Made by a program: the position numbers and the translations under genes. From NCBI GenBank assembly GCA_963813635.1, contig CAWEZO010000007.1, positions 1,031,101 to 1,095,100 of the forward strand: a stretch of 64,000 bases of DNA. Reading direction: 5' to 3'. Below, piece after piece: positions 34,969 through 45,039 of the stretch. Origin of the DNA: JBBRZM01 sp963813635 (GTDB lineage: Bacteria; Actinomycetota; Acidimicrobiia; IMCC26256; JBBRZM01). The stretch's first letter is position 1. Every line of letters starts with the position of its first letter. The notes under the pieces are model-generated. The model worked only from the letters and a program-made list of their open reading frames with translations, did no database searches and was not told where the DNA came from.

Positions 34969-35690
34969 GTGTCTGCTGAGGATGCCGTGTTGACGATCGT
35001 GATGCCCGCGCACAATGAGGCGGGCTTCCTCGAAACCGCCGTGCGTGACGTGAATGACGGATTACGCCTGCAGGACCGCCCGTTCGAGCTGCTCGTCATC
35101 GAGAACGGATCGACCGACGGCACGCCCGCGCTCGCCGAACGTCTCGCCGCGTGATTCCGGAGATGTCGGTGCACACCCTACGTGCTGCCGACTACGGCGA
35201 GGCGCTCCGCACCGGTGTCCTGGCGGCGGAAGGCGACGTGGTCGTGGTGTTCGACGTCGACTATTACGACCTCGATTTCCTCACTCGCGCCGTCGAGGAG
35301 CTGGAGCACACTGATGCCGCGATCGTCGTCGGCTCGAAGCGCGCACCCGGCGCGAACGACACCCGACCATGGTCCCGCCGGCTCGTGACCGGTGTGTTCT
35401 CGACCATCCTGCGTGTCGGTTTCGGTCTCCAGGTGTCGGATACGCACGGGATGAAGGTGTTGCACCGGAAGCAGATCGTGTCGATCGCGCGGGAATGCCA
35501 CTTCGGCAAGGAGCTCTTCGACACCGAGCTGATCCTGCGTGCGGAGCGCACCGGGCTCCACACCACCGAGCTCCCGGTGACCGTGCTGCAGCGCCGGCCG
35601 TCGCGCACGCCCATCTTGCGACGTGTGCCGCGTACCGTGATCGGCCTGGTGCGCCTGCGCATCGCGCTCCGTCATGTCCCGCGCCAGTGA
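34969..35690 (+). CDS. Family 2 glycosyltransferase (frameshifted)
   Basis: A 240-residue GT-A enzyme. N-terminal LTIVMPAHNEAGFLETAVRD and LLVIENGSTDGTPALAERLA bind the nucleotide sugar; after a one-base shift at 35152 (expected ...RLAARIPEMSVHTL) come the DVDYYDLDFL (DxD) metal site, KRAPGANDTRPWSRRLV and ECHFGKELFDTELILRAERT. Resembles dolichol-phosphate-type transferases, acting on polyprenyl-phosphate. The two halves meet at an apparent GTGA, but the halves are one fold, so this is a frameshift. Stop overlaps nagA. Confidence 0.8.
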
Positions 35691-36850
35691 CGACGGTTGT
35701 CGCGGGACGGTTGTGCCCGCCGGGCCGGCCACAGCCCGGCTGGCTCGCGATTGACGATGACGGGTTGATCGCAGAGGTCGGTGTCGACGCGCCGTCACAC
35801 CGTCCCGACATCGATCTGCGCGAAACACTGCTTGCGCCGGGCCTGGTCGACCTCCAAGTGAACGGACTCGCAACGAACGACCTCGCGACCGCGGCAAACG
35901 AGGGCTGGTGCGACGTTGGCGCCGAGCTGCTGCGGCGCGGCGTCACCTCCTACCTCCCCACCTTTGTGAGCGCGCCACTCGAGCAGTATCCGACGATGCT
36001 CGAACGAGCCGCGACGGCGCGCGCTGCCGGCGACGACGACAACCCGGGTGCGGCCATCCTCGGCGTGCACTTGGAGGGGCCGTTTCTCGGGCTCGCGCCG
36101 GGCGCGCACCCGCGCGACGCGATACGCACCGCCGACACCGATGCGCTCACCTTGCTGCTCGACTACGTACCCGACCTCGTCCGCATGGTCACCCTTGCGC
36201 CCGAGGCCGATCCCGGCTGTGACGCGATTCGCCTTTTGGCAGCGCGTGGAGTGACCGTGGCGCTCGGCCACTCCATCTGCACGTACGACGAAGCCGTGAC
36301 GGCCACCGACGCGGGCGCGTCGGTCGTGACCCATCTCTTCAACTGCACCGGACCGATGCACCACCGCGAGCCGGGGCTCGCGGGCGCCGCGCTCGACGAC
36401 GAGCGCCTCACGCCGACATTGATCGCCGATCTGGCGCACGTGCACCGGGCGGTGCTGCGCGTCGCGCTCATGGCCAAAGCGAATGTCGCCGTCGTGAGCG
36501 ACACGGTCGCGACGGGCGCGGGGAGCATGATGTCGAAAGACGGCGCGGTCTGTCTCGGCGATGGCACGTTCGCCGGCGCAACCACGATGCTCGACGGCGC
36601 GCTCCGCAACCTCGTTGCGATCGGTGTGCCGGTGGAGCGGGCGGTCGAGGTGACGAGCACGATCCCGACTCGCCTGCTCGGGCTCACCGACCGCGGAAGC
36701 CTCGAGGCCGGCCGGCGCGCGGATGTGCTCGCGCTCGACCCCTCGACCCTGGCCTTGCGCGGCGTGTGGCGCGCCGGCCTCAACGCGTTTCCCCAGGTTG
36801 ACGCCACGCGTTGGTACGGTGCTCGGGTGAATCCGGAGCATCGGCCGTGA
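35687..36850 (+). CDS. nagA: N-acetylglucosamine-6-phosphate deacetylase
   Basis: Amidohydrolase that converts GlcNAc-6-P to GlcN-6-P. Metal and catalytic residues: Glu in LGVHLEGPFLGLAPGAHP, His in VALGHSICTYDEAV, THLFNCTGPMHH, and catalytic Asp in VAVVSDTVATG. The N- and C-terminal strands form the usual small beta domain. 387 aa, GTG start overlapping the glycosyltransferase stop. No transporter or NagB is nearby, so it may serve cell-wall recycling. Confidence 0.92.
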   Translation: MTTVVAGRLCPPGRPQPGWLAIDDDGLIAEVGVDAPSHRPDIDLRETLLAPGLVDLQVNGLATNDLATAANEGWCDVGAELLRRGVTSYLPTFVSAPLEQYPTMLERAATARAAGDDDNPGAAILGVHLEGPFLGLAPGAHPRDAIRTADTDALTLLLDYVPDLVRMVTLAPEADPGCDAIRLLAARGVTVALGHSICTYDEAVTATDAGASVVTHLFNCTGPMHHREPGLAGAALDDERLTPTLIADLAHVHRAVLRVALMAKANVAVVSDTVATGAGSMMSKDGAVCLGDGTFAGATTMLDGALRNLVAIGVPVERAVEVTSTIPTRLLGLTDRGSLEAGRRADVLALDPSTLALRGVWRAGLNAFPQVDATRWYGARVNPEHRP

Positions 36851-37563
36851 GCGTCGCGATCTTCGTGACGTGTGTCGCGGACGCCCTGTTTCCCGAGGTC
36901 GGGGTGGGCGCGGTGCGGCTCCTGGAGGCCGCGGGCTGCACCGTGGAGTTCCCGCCGGCACAGACTTGTTGCGGACAGCCCGCTCTCAATGCCGGTGAGC
37001 CCGAGGCCGCCGTGCGCCTCGCCCGCCATTTCGTCGACGTGTTCGACGGGTACGACGCGATCGTGGCGCCCTCCGGCTCGTGTGCGGCGATGGTGCGCCA
37101 CTGGTACCCGGAGATCCTCGAAGGCCGGTGGCAGGAACGCGCCGAAGCTGTCGCCGCGAAGACGTACGAGCTGACCGAGTACCTCGTCGAGAAGCTGGGG
37201 CGCACCGATCTCGGCGCCCGTATCGACGCGCGGGTCACGGTGCACGACGCCTGCCACATGCTGCGCACGCTCGGTATCAAGGAAGCGCCACGCCGGCTGC
37301 TCAAAGGTGCCGGCGCGGAGATCGTCGAGATGGTCGAGCCCGAGACCTGCTGCGGCTTCGGCGGCACGTTCGCGGCGGCCCACGGCGAGATCTCCGTGCC
37401 GCTCGCCGACGACAAGCTCACTCACGCGGCTGCGACGGAGGCCGACTACCTGGTGAGCTGCGACCAGTCGTGCCTGATGCACCTCGACGGCCGCCGCCGC
37501 CGCACCGGGGTAGGACCGCAACCGGTACACCTGGCAACACTCTTGGGCGAAGGACTGCCGTGA
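36847..37563 (+). CDS. lutA: LutA-type lactate oxidation iron-sulfur protein
   Basis: Subunit of the LutABC L-lactate oxidase. Two CCG repeats of the Cys-rich domain: QTCCGQPALNAGEPEAAV and ETCCGFGGTFAAAHGE, which bind a heterodisulfide-reductase-type iron-sulfur cluster. 238 aa, GTG start overlapping the nagA stop. The three lut genes follow with overlaps, a complete operon for growth on L-lactate. Confidence 0.93.
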   Translation: MSVAIFVTCVADALFPEVGVGAVRLLEAAGCTVEFPPAQTCCGQPALNAGEPEAAVRLARHFVDVFDGYDAIVAPSGSCAAMVRHWYPEILEGRWQERAEAVAAKTYELTEYLVEKLGRTDLGARIDARVTVHDACHMLRTLGIKEAPRRLLKGAGAEIVEMVEPETCCGFGGTFAAAHGEISVPLADDKLTHAAATEADYLVSCDQSCLMHLDGRRRRTGVGPQPVHLATLLGEGLP

Positions 37564-39014
37564 CCCACGGGCTCGTCACACCCGGCCGCACGCTCAAGGA
37601 ACGGGCAACGCGCGCGGTTGCCGACCCCGAGCTCCAACGTGCGCTGCACAACCTCGACGTGCGCCTCTTCACCGCCCGCGCCGTCGAGGACAACCACCGG
37701 GCGCTGAAGGACGCGGCGGCGGCGCTTCGGCGCCAGACGCTCGCGGATCTCGACGGATGGCTCGACAAGCTCGAGGCGACGCTCGTGTCGCTGGGCGTCA
37801 CGGTGCACCGTTGCGCGACACCGGATGACGCGCGTCGCGTGGTGCTCGAGCTCGCCCGCCGCGAGGGTGTGCAGCGGGTGGTGAAGTCGAAGTCGATGGC
37901 AACCGAGGAGATCGACCTGAGCGACACGCTCGAAGCCAACGGCGTAGAGAGCATCGAAACCGACCTCGGCGAGTACATCGTGCAGCTCGCCGGCGAGCGC
38001 CCGTCACACATCATCACCCCCGTGATCCACAAGACGTTGCCCCAGATCGCCGGTGTGCTGTCACGCGAGGCGGGCGCACCGCTGGCGGTCGAGCGTGAGG
38101 CGCTCACCGAATGGACGCGCGAGAAGCTGCGGGCAAAGTTCGTAGCGGCCGACATGGGCATCACGGGGGCCAACTTCGTGGCCGCCGACACGGGCACGAT
38201 CGTGGTCGTGACCAACGAGGGCAACGGCCGGTTCTGCACGTCGCTCCCCCGTATCCATGTGTGCGTGATGCCGATCGAGAAGGTCGTGCCGCGATTCGCC
38301 GACCTCGCAACGTTGCTGCCACTGCTCACGATGAGCGCGACCGGTCAGCGCCTGTCCAACTACGTGTCGATGGTCACCGGGCCGCGACGTGCGGGTGAGG
38401 TCGACGGTCCGGAGCAGCTGCACGTGATCTTTCTCGACCACAATCGCCGGGAGCTGCTCGGCACCCCGTACGAGTCGATGCTCGCGTGCATTCGGTGCGG
38501 CGCGTGTCTCAACGTGTGTCCCGTCTACCGCAAGATCGGCGGTCACGCGTACGACTCCGTGTACTCGGGGCCGATGGGCAAGGTCCTCACGCCGTTGCTG
38601 AGCGCTGGTGCGGACGGACGCGATCTCCCGGGTGCGTCGTCGTTGTGCGGTGCGTGTGCCGAGGCGTGCCCGGTGCAGATACCACTGGCCGATCTGCTCG
38701 TGCGGTTGCGCGGGGACCTTCGTTCGCCGGGCTCTTTCGTCGCCGGAGCGCCATCGGTTCGGACGACGCGCACGCGCCCGCGCGCCCGCCGCCTCGGCTT
38801 CGGGGCGTGGGCGGTTGCATGGGCGTCGCCGGCCGGCTACCGCGCGTCGACGGCTGCGGCACGTCTCGGTCGCCGCATCCTCGGTCGCGACGGATGGGCG
38901 CATCGCGCGCCCGGGCTCCGGGGCTGGACCGCCGGGCGCGACCTCCCGTTGCCTGCGGCGCGCTCCTTCCGTGACCGTTGGGACGCGCGCCGCGCCGATG
39001 ATGACCGATGGTGA
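37560..39014 (+). CDS. lutB: LutB-type lactate oxidation iron-sulfur protein
   Basis: Carries the electron-transfer clusters of LutABC. The N-terminal part is a DUF162/LUD domain (VKSKSMATEEIDL, RIHVCVMPIEKVVPRFADLA). Two [4Fe-4S] sites: ACIRCGACLNVCPVYRKIGG and SSLCGACAEACPVQIPLADL. 484 aa. GTG overlaps the lutA stop, and the gene overlaps lutC by 7 bp. Arg-rich tail (residues ~400-480) is longer than usual. Confidence 0.92.
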   Translation: MTHGLVTPGRTLKERATRAVADPELQRALHNLDVRLFTARAVEDNHRALKDAAAALRRQTLADLDGWLDKLEATLVSLGVTVHRCATPDDARRVVLELARREGVQRVVKSKSMATEEIDLSDTLEANGVESIETDLGEYIVQLAGERPSHIITPVIHKTLPQIAGVLSREAGAPLAVEREALTEWTREKLRAKFVAADMGITGANFVAADTGTIVVVTNEGNGRFCTSLPRIHVCVMPIEKVVPRFADLATLLPLLTMSATGQRLSNYVSMVTGPRRAGEVDGPEQLHVIFLDHNRRELLGTPYESMLACIRCGACLNVCPVYRKIGGHAYDSVYSGPMGKVLTPLLSAGADGRDLPGASSLCGACAEACPVQIPLADLLVRLRGDLRSPGSFVAGAPSVRTTRTRPRARRLGFGAWAVAWASPAGYRASTAAARLGRRILGRDGWAHRAPGLRGWTAGRDLPLPAARSFRDRWDARRADDDRW

Positions 39015-39571
39015 TCGAGCGGTTCGTTGCCACGGCGAGGGAGAACGTGTGCGGTGTGCACGGACCGTTTCCGCGTGAGTCGGCGACCGCCGCGGTCGTC
39101 GAGATCGCCGGGCGGCATCCGGGAGAGATCGCGCTGACGGTCGATGACCCGCTGCTCGATCGCCTCGAGCTCGACGCAGCGCTCGGCGCGACCGTGGACC
39201 GTGTGCTCACACCGGCACAGGCCGATTGGACCGCACGCTTGCCAAACGTGGCCGTCGGCATCACCGGCTCGCTTCTTGCCGTCGCGGCGACCGGGACGGT
39301 TGTATTGGGCACCAATGTGGGCGCGCCGCGCGCGACGAGCCTGCTCCCGCCCGTTCACATCTGCGTGATCGACGCGGCCACGATCGTCGCCGAGTTCGCC
39401 GACGCCATCGCGCGACTCGATGCCGGCACGCTGCCGAGCGCGCTCACGTGGATCGGTGGCCCGAGCCGCACGTCCGACCTCGAGATGCGGCCGACGATCG
39501 GCATTCACGGTCCGAAGACCGTGGAGCTCGTGTTGGTGCAATCGGACGTGCCGGTAGCCTCGCCTTCGTGA
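39008..39571 (+). CDS. lutC: LutC-type LUD-domain protein
   Basis: Third subunit of LutABC, a 187-residue LUD protein: VAVGITGSLLAVAATGTVVL, ATSLLPPVHICVIDAATIVA and WIGGPSRTSDLEMRPTIGIH, with the family GPSRTxDIE motif. Overlaps lutB by 7 bp; its own stop overlaps the FIST gene (GTGA), so the whole lut block is co-translated. Confidence 0.92.
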   Translation: MVIERFVATARENVCGVHGPFPRESATAAVVEIAGRHPGEIALTVDDPLLDRLELDAALGATVDRVLTPAQADWTARLPNVAVGITGSLLAVAATGTVVLGTNVGAPRATSLLPPVHICVIDAATIVAEFADAIARLDAGTLPSALTWIGGPSRTSDLEMRPTIGIHGPKTVELVLVQSDVPVASPS

Positions 39572-40705
39572 GCACATTCGCCGCCGCCGTCTCGCAACAT
39601 CCGATTCCCACCCAAGCTGTCGGCGAAGTCCTCGGTGAGGTGCTCGATCAGCTCGACGGCGATCGCGCCGATCTGGTGGTGACGTTCGTCTCGCCGCACC
39701 ACGCGGGCGCGCTCGAAGACATCGCGCCGGCTGTCCGGCGGCTGCTCGAGCCGCAGGTGCTCCTGGGCGGCACCGCGGTCACGGTCGTCGCCGGCGAACG
39801 CGAGCTCGAGGACGAGCCGGCTGTGTCGGTGTTCGCGGCCCGATTGCCCGATGCCCGCCTCACGCCCACCTTGCTGCGCGTCGAGCAGACGCCCGACGGC
39901 GCGGCGATCACGGGCTGGCCCGAGCTTGCGGAGCCGCCGTCGACGCTGCTGCTGTTCGCGGATCCGTTCACGTTCCCGGTTGATGCGCTCCTGGCACGAC
40001 TCGATCAGGACCTCCCGGACCTTCAGGTGATCGGGGGCATGGCGTCGGCCGCGAACCACCCCGGTGGCAACCGGCTCGTCGTCGACGGGTCGGTGGTCGA
40101 TGCCGGCGCAGTCGGTGTGTTCGTCGACGGCGTGGCCGTGCGCACGGTCGTGGCGCAGGGCTGCCGTCCGATCGGTGATCCGTTCACGGTCACGCGCTCC
40201 GAACGCAATCGCATCGACGAGCTGGGCGGCCAGACCCCGCTCGCGCGTCTCCATCAGCTTGCCGCCAATGCGACCGACGAGGAACGCCAGCTCCTCCAGC
40301 ACGGGCTCCACCTCGGCGTGGTCGTCGATCGAGCACGCGGTCGACTTCACGCGCGGCGATTTCCTGGTGCGCAACGTCATGGGCGCCGACCAGGAGTCGG
40401 GCGCGCTGGTCGTGGGCGACCAGGTCACCGTCGGCCAGACCGTGCAGTTCCATGTGCGTGACGCCGATGCCGCCGACGAAGACCTTCGCGAGATGCTCAC
40501 CGGCGTCGAGGCCTCGGCCGCGCTGCTCTTCACCTGCAACGGGCGTGGCCGGCATCTGTTCGGCGTGCCCGACCACGATGCCGCGCTCGTGGCGAAGATG
40601 CTCGGCCCGATACCGGTGACCGGCGCGTTCTGCGCCGGCGAGATCGGTCCGGTGGGTGGCCGCAACTTCGTGCACGGCTTTACGGCGAGTCTGGCGTTGT
40701 TCTGA
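39568..40705 (+). CDS. FIST domain sensor-type protein (frameshifted)
   Basis: A 380-residue protein with an N-terminal FIST domain (FVSPHHAGALEDIAPAVRRL, TLLLFADPFTFPVDALLARL, DLQVIGGMASAANHPGGNRL) and a C-terminal FIST_C domain (GDFLVRNVMGADQESGAL, CNGRGRHLFGVPDHDAALVA, FCAGEIGPVGGRNFVHGF). A frame change near 40330 breaks it at HLGVV. FIST domains are predicted ligand-binding sensory modules; here no kinase or cyclase domain follows, so it may be stand-alone. Follows lutC with a 4-bp overlap. Confidence 0.8.
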
Positions 40706-40758
40706 TGGCGTAGCCTCCGGCTGCGCGCCGCCGCGCCAACCGAGAAGGAGCCCTCGAC

Positions 40759-42755
40759 GTGTCCGACGTGATCGCCTCCACCGGGACCGATCTCGAGCGC
40801 AAGGCCATCGACGTCGTGCGCGGACTGTCGATGGACGCGGTGCAAAAGGCCAACTCCGGGCACCCGGGCACGCCGATGGCGCTCGCGCCGCTGGCGCATG
40901 TGCTCTACACGCGCGATCATGAACTATGACGCGGGCGCGCCCGAGTGGCCCAACCGCGATCGCTTCGTCCTCTCGTGCGGGCACGCGTCGATGCTGCTGT
41001 ACTCGTTCCTGTTCCTGACCGGCTTCGGGCTCACGCTCGACGACATCGAGCAGTTCCGCCAGTGGGAGTCGAAGACGCCCGGGCACCCCGAGTACCGCCA
41101 CACCCCCGGCGTCGAGGTCACGACAGGCCCGCTCGGGCAGGGTGTCGCCAACGCGGTCGGTATGGCCGTCGCGGAGCGGTGGTTGCGCACCCATTTCGGC
41201 GAGACGGTGTCCGACCATCGGATCTACGCGATCTGCTCCGACGGCGACTTCGAGGAGGGCATCAGTCACGAGGCCGGGTCGCTCGCGGGGCACCTCGGCC
41301 TCGGCCGGCTCAACGTGGTGTACGACGACAACCACATCACGATCGACGGCCCAACGGAGCTTGCGTACACCGACAACGTGCCCGAACGCTTCCGGGCCTA
41401 CGGCTGGCACGTGCTCGAGCTGGGCGAGGCCGCCGAAAACCTCGATGCGCTCGAGGCCGGCCTCCGCGCCGCAGCCGACGAGGAGCACAAGCCAAGCCTC
41501 GTCGTGCTTCGCAGCCACATCGGCTACCCGTCGCCCAATTTTACCGACAGCGAGAAGGCGCACGGCAGCCCGCTCGGTGCCGACGAGGTCGCGCGCGTCA
41601 AAGAGATCCTCGACATGCCGGCGGAACACTTCTGGGTGCCCGACGACGTGCTCGGGTACTACCGCGCCGCCGGCGCGCGCGGCGCCAAGGTGCGAGTGGA
41701 GCAGGAGCGACGCGTGGCCGAGTGGCGCGGCAGCGACGCGGCACGCGCCGCGGCGATACGACGCGTGTCTCGCGGGCACCGGCGTCGCGGGTTGGGAGTC
41801 GAAGCTGCCGTCGTGGGAGCCGGGTGCGTCGGTCGCCACTCGTTCCGCGTGTGCCTCGACACTCGACGCGATCATCGACGTCGTGCCGGGCCTGGTCGGC
41901 GGCGGCGCCGATCTCACCGGCAACACCGGCGCGGAGCTCGAGGGCACCACGGCGATCGAACCGTCCGATTTCAGCGGCCGCCAGCTCCATTTCGGCATCC
42001 GTGAGCACGGCATGGGCGCAATCATGAACGGCATGGCGGTCAGCGGGTTGCTGCCGTTCGGCGGCACGTTCCTCATCTTCAGCGACTACGAGCGCCCGGC
42101 GGCGCGCCTCGCCGCGCTCTCCAACTACAAGACGGCGTTTCTCTGGTCGCACGACTCGGTCGGGCTCGGCGAGGACGGGCCGACGCATCAGCCGGTCGAG
42201 CACTTGATGGCGCTGCGCGCGATCCCCAACCTCACGCTCATCCGCCCCGCCGACGCCAACGAGACCGCGCAGGCCTGGCAGGTGCACATCGACGGCGACG
42301 GACCCACTGCCTTCGCGCTCACCCGTCAGAAGCTGCCCGTGCTCGAGGGCACTTCCGAGCGTCGCGGTGTCGCGAAGGGCGCATACGCGCTCGTCGACGA
42401 GCGCGATGCCGCGCTCGACCTCGTGCTCGTGGGCACCGGCTCCGAAGTCTGGGTATGTGTCGAAGCGGCGAAGCTGCTCGCGAGCAGGCTCTCGGCGCGC
42501 GTCGTGTCGATGCCGTCGTGGGAGCTGTTCGCCGACCAGCCGGGCGAGTACCAGTCGTCCGTGCTCCCACCGGGCGTTCCCACGCTCGCGGTGGAGGCCG
42601 GCGTGAGCCTCGGCTGGGAGCGTTACGCCGACGATGTCGTCGCCATCGACCATTTCGGGATGTCGGCGCCCGGCGACCAGGTACTGCGCAATTTCGGCTA
42701 CACACCGGAGGATGTGGCCAACCGGGCGCGCATGCTCCTCGGAATCGGAGGCTGA
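40759..42755 (+). CDS. tkt: Transketolase (two frameshifts)
   Basis: Thiamine-diphosphate enzyme of the pentose phosphate pathway. The GTG is preceded by GAGAAGGAG. Motifs: SGHPGTPMALAPLAHVLYT, HTPGVEVTTGPLGQGVANAV, CSDGDFEEGISHEAGSLAG (TPP box), then PFGGTFLIFSDYERPAARLA, SVGLGEDGPTHQPVEHLMAL and SMPSWELFADQ. One extra base near 40912 (expected YTRIMNYDAG) and a second change near 41755 (AIRR to YDACLAGTGVAGWE) break it. About 660 residues when repaired, standard length. Followed at once by tal. Confidence 0.92.
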
Positions 42756-42756
42756 C

Positions 42757-43851
42757 ATGGTGAACGCGATCGCACGCCTCAACGACTACGGCCAGAGCCC
42801 CTGGTGCGACAACGTCACGCGGGCGCTCGTCACCGAGGGGGGCCTCGCCGAATTGATCGCCGGCGACGGCATCCGCGGCGTCACGTCCAACCCGACCATC
42901 TTCGAGAAGGCGATGGCGAGCGGCGAGGGCTACGACGAGCAGCTGGTGGAGCTCGCGCGCGCCGGCCATTCGACCGACGAGATCTATTGGGCGCTGGTGC
43001 TCGAAGACATCGGCAACGCCGCCGACCTGCTGCGCCCCACGTTCGACGAGCTCGGTGGGGCCGACGGCTTCGTGTCGGTCGAGGTGTCGCCTGATCTCGC
43101 GATGAACTCGGCCGAGACGGCGGCGCAGGTGCAGCAGCTGTTCACGCGTCTGGCGCGGCCCAACGTCATGATCAAGATCCCGGCCACCCTGGCAGGGCTC
43201 CAGCCGATCGAGGACTCGATCGCGCTGGGCATCAACATCAACGTGACGTTGATCTTCTCGCTCGCCCGCCACGCGGAGGTGATCGAGGCGTATCTCCGCG
43301 GTCTCGAGCGCCTCGCGGAGGCCGGCGGTGACCTCTCCACGGTCAATTCGGTCGCGTCCTTCTTCGTGAGCCGCGTCGACACCGAAGTCGACCGCCGCCT
43401 CCCCGACGGCAGCCCACTGCGCGGCAAGGCCGCAGTGGCCAACGCGAAGCTGGCGTACGAGTTGTTCCAGCAGCGCTTCTCGGGCGCGCGATGGGCCGCG
43501 CTCGAGGGCAAGGGCGCACGCGTCCAACGCCCGTTGTGGGCCTCGACGTCGACCAAGAACCCGGTGTACTCCGACACGCTGTACGTCGACGAGCTGGTCG
43601 GCCGGCACACGGTCAACACGCTCGCGCAAGCCTCGGTCTGGGCCCTGCGCGACCACGGTGACCCCAAGCCCGACACGATCGTCGAGAATCTTGACGGCGC
43701 GCGACGTGCGTTCGACGAGCTCGAGACGGGCGGCGTCAACTTCGACAACGTCACCGCAACGATCGAGCGTGAGGGTGTCGACTCGTTCGCCCGTTCGTAC
43801 CATGACTGCCTGGCGAGCCTCGACAAGCGCCGCTCCGAAGTCGTCGCCTGA
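42757..43851 (+). CDS. tal: Transaldolase
   Basis: Class I aldolase of the pentose phosphate pathway, 364 aa, of the longer actinobacterial type. Schiff-base Lys in RPNVMIKIPATLAGL; other family segments are GIRGVTSNPTIFEKAM and LWASTSTKNPVYSDTLYVDE. ATG one base after the tkt stop with a GGAG site. The 3' end is duplicated (see the 28-bp repeat). Paired with tkt, zwf and pgl for NADPH and pentose supply. Confidence 0.95.
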   Translation: MVNAIARLNDYGQSPWCDNVTRALVTEGGLAELIAGDGIRGVTSNPTIFEKAMASGEGYDEQLVELARAGHSTDEIYWALVLEDIGNAADLLRPTFDELGGADGFVSVEVSPDLAMNSAETAAQVQQLFTRLARPNVMIKIPATLAGLQPIEDSIALGININVTLIFSLARHAEVIEAYLRGLERLAEAGGDLSTVNSVASFFVSRVDTEVDRRLPDGSPLRGKAAVANAKLAYELFQQRFSGARWAALEGKGARVQRPLWASTSTKNPVYSDTLYVDELVGRHTVNTLAQASVWALRDHGDPKPDTIVENLDGARRAFDELETGGVNFDNVTATIEREGVDSFARSYHDCLASLDKRRSEVVA

Positions 43852-43882
43852 CGCGCGCCGCTCCGAAGTCGTCGCCTGACGC
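43827..43882. repeat. 28-bp perfect tandem duplication over the tal stop codon
   Basis: The 28 bases ending the tal gene (43827-43854, including the TGA and the following CGC) are repeated exactly at 43855-43882. The second copy is untranslated. A slippage or recombination product, or an assembly artefact. Confidence 0.9.
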
Positions 43883-43910
43883 GTCGCGCGCCGTCGAGGT
43901 CGTCGCCCGG

Positions 43911-44372
43911 TCAGCCCACGAGCGCGGCCGCGGCCTGGAGATGGGCCACCAGGTCGTCGAGGCGGCTGTGCGCGTTGACGCCACTTGTTGACGGCATGAC
44001 GTAGGCCGGCACGCCGCCGAAGTGCTCGGGTTGCACGCCGGCTCTCGCGGATCGGTCGACGGCAACGCGCCAGCCCGCAAGCCCGACGAAACAGATCGTA
44101 CCCGGCCGCAACCAGCGCACCAGCTCCTCGACCCGCGCGGCGCCGGACCGATACTCGGCTGCGCGCAACGTGTCGGCGCGCGGCGTGGCCCGCTTCACAA
44201 GATCGGTCATGCCGATTCCGTGTTGTGTCAGCGCGTGGAGCGGATCGCGTTCGCGCGTGACCAGGCCGGCAGCGACCGCAGCCGGCCAGAAGCGGTTCCC
44301 CGGGCGCGCGAACCCGACGCCCGCGTCGGCCGCGTAGAGACTCGGGTTGAGGCCGCAGACGAGGAGCCGCAT
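43911..44372 (-). CDS. Mismatch-specific uracil-DNA glycosylase (Mug-type)
   Basis: Excises uracil or thymine opposite guanine. Motif A is CGLNPSLYAADAGVGFARPG with NRFWPA, as in Mug; the C-terminal segment YVMPSTSGVNAHS is the second active-site loop. 153 residues from this ATG; the preceding LPDTVGPD in the same frame also matches the family N-terminus, which is continuous with the methyltransferase upstream if a CG-run indel near 44405 is repaired. The active-site residue is Asn in GLNP. Confidence 0.85.
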   Translation of the reverse strand: MRLLVCGLNPSLYAADAGVGFARPGNRFWPAAVAAGLVTRERDPLHALTQHGIGMTDLVKRATPRADTLRAAEYRSGAARVEELVRWLRPGTICFVGLAGWRVAVDRSARAGVQPEHFGGVPAYVMPSTSGVNAHSRLDDLVAHLQAAAALVG

Positions 44373-44971
44373 GTCGGGCCCGACCGTGTCGGGCAGACTC
44401 CGCGCGCGCGCCGGGCACGCACATCGATCCACCGCCCGTCGAGCGTGATGGCTTCGACGGTGAGCCCGGCTCCCACCAGCAGCGGCTCCAACTCCTCGGG
44501 CTCCCACTCGCAGAAGAACCGGCCCGGGAAGTCGTCGCTCGCGAGGAGTCCCTCGGCGGCGCCTTGGCGCACCCGGATCCCCACCGGCGCGTCGACCGTG
44601 AGTGCCCAGTGAAGTCGCGCCAACGCGAGCGGCGTCGCCACACGCGCGACGTGCAGGTAGCTCTTCGCCGCCCACGCGCCGCCGAGCGCGCCGTCGCGAA
44701 ACGGGAGTTGCTCGAGCGCGGCGCACACCACGAGCGCGTCGCGGGAGCGTTCCCGCACGAGTTGCAGCATCGCGGGCGCCACGTCGAGCGCGACGAGTGG
44801 GTGGCCGAGGACCTCGGCATGGAAGCCGGGCCCGCACCCGAGATCGGCGCGCAGCACGCCGGCTTCGATCCCGGCCGCGAACACCCGAGCCTGGTCGACC
44901 CCCTCGGCGCCACGGCGCGACTCCCATGCACGCGCCGACGTCTCGTAGACCCGTGCGGTCTCCTTGTGCAC
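44373..44971 (-). CDS. SAM-dependent methyltransferase domain, probably fused to the Mug-type glycosylase
   Basis: Class I methyltransferase: AGVLRADLGCGPGFHAEVLG (SAM-binding GxGxG), then VALDVAPAMLQLVRERSRDA (motif II) and GALGGAWAAKSYLHVARVAT (motif III). After RWIDVRARRAR a frame change in a run of CGs connects it to the Mug protein, so the natural product may be a fusion. The lower coordinate marks the start of the Mug-domain ATG. A GTG start is preceded by little spacing. Substrate unknown. Confidence 0.65.
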
Positions 44972-45039
44972 CGCCGTATCATCGCCGAGATGTCCCGATA
45001 CCGAGTGATCCGCCCCGACCGCGCGGGCGAATCAACGAG

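Noticed and set aside
35148..35156. Two separate glycosyltransferase genes with GTGA overlap
   Set aside because: The two parts complete a single GT-A fold with one nucleotide site and one DxD, so one gene with an indel explains it better.
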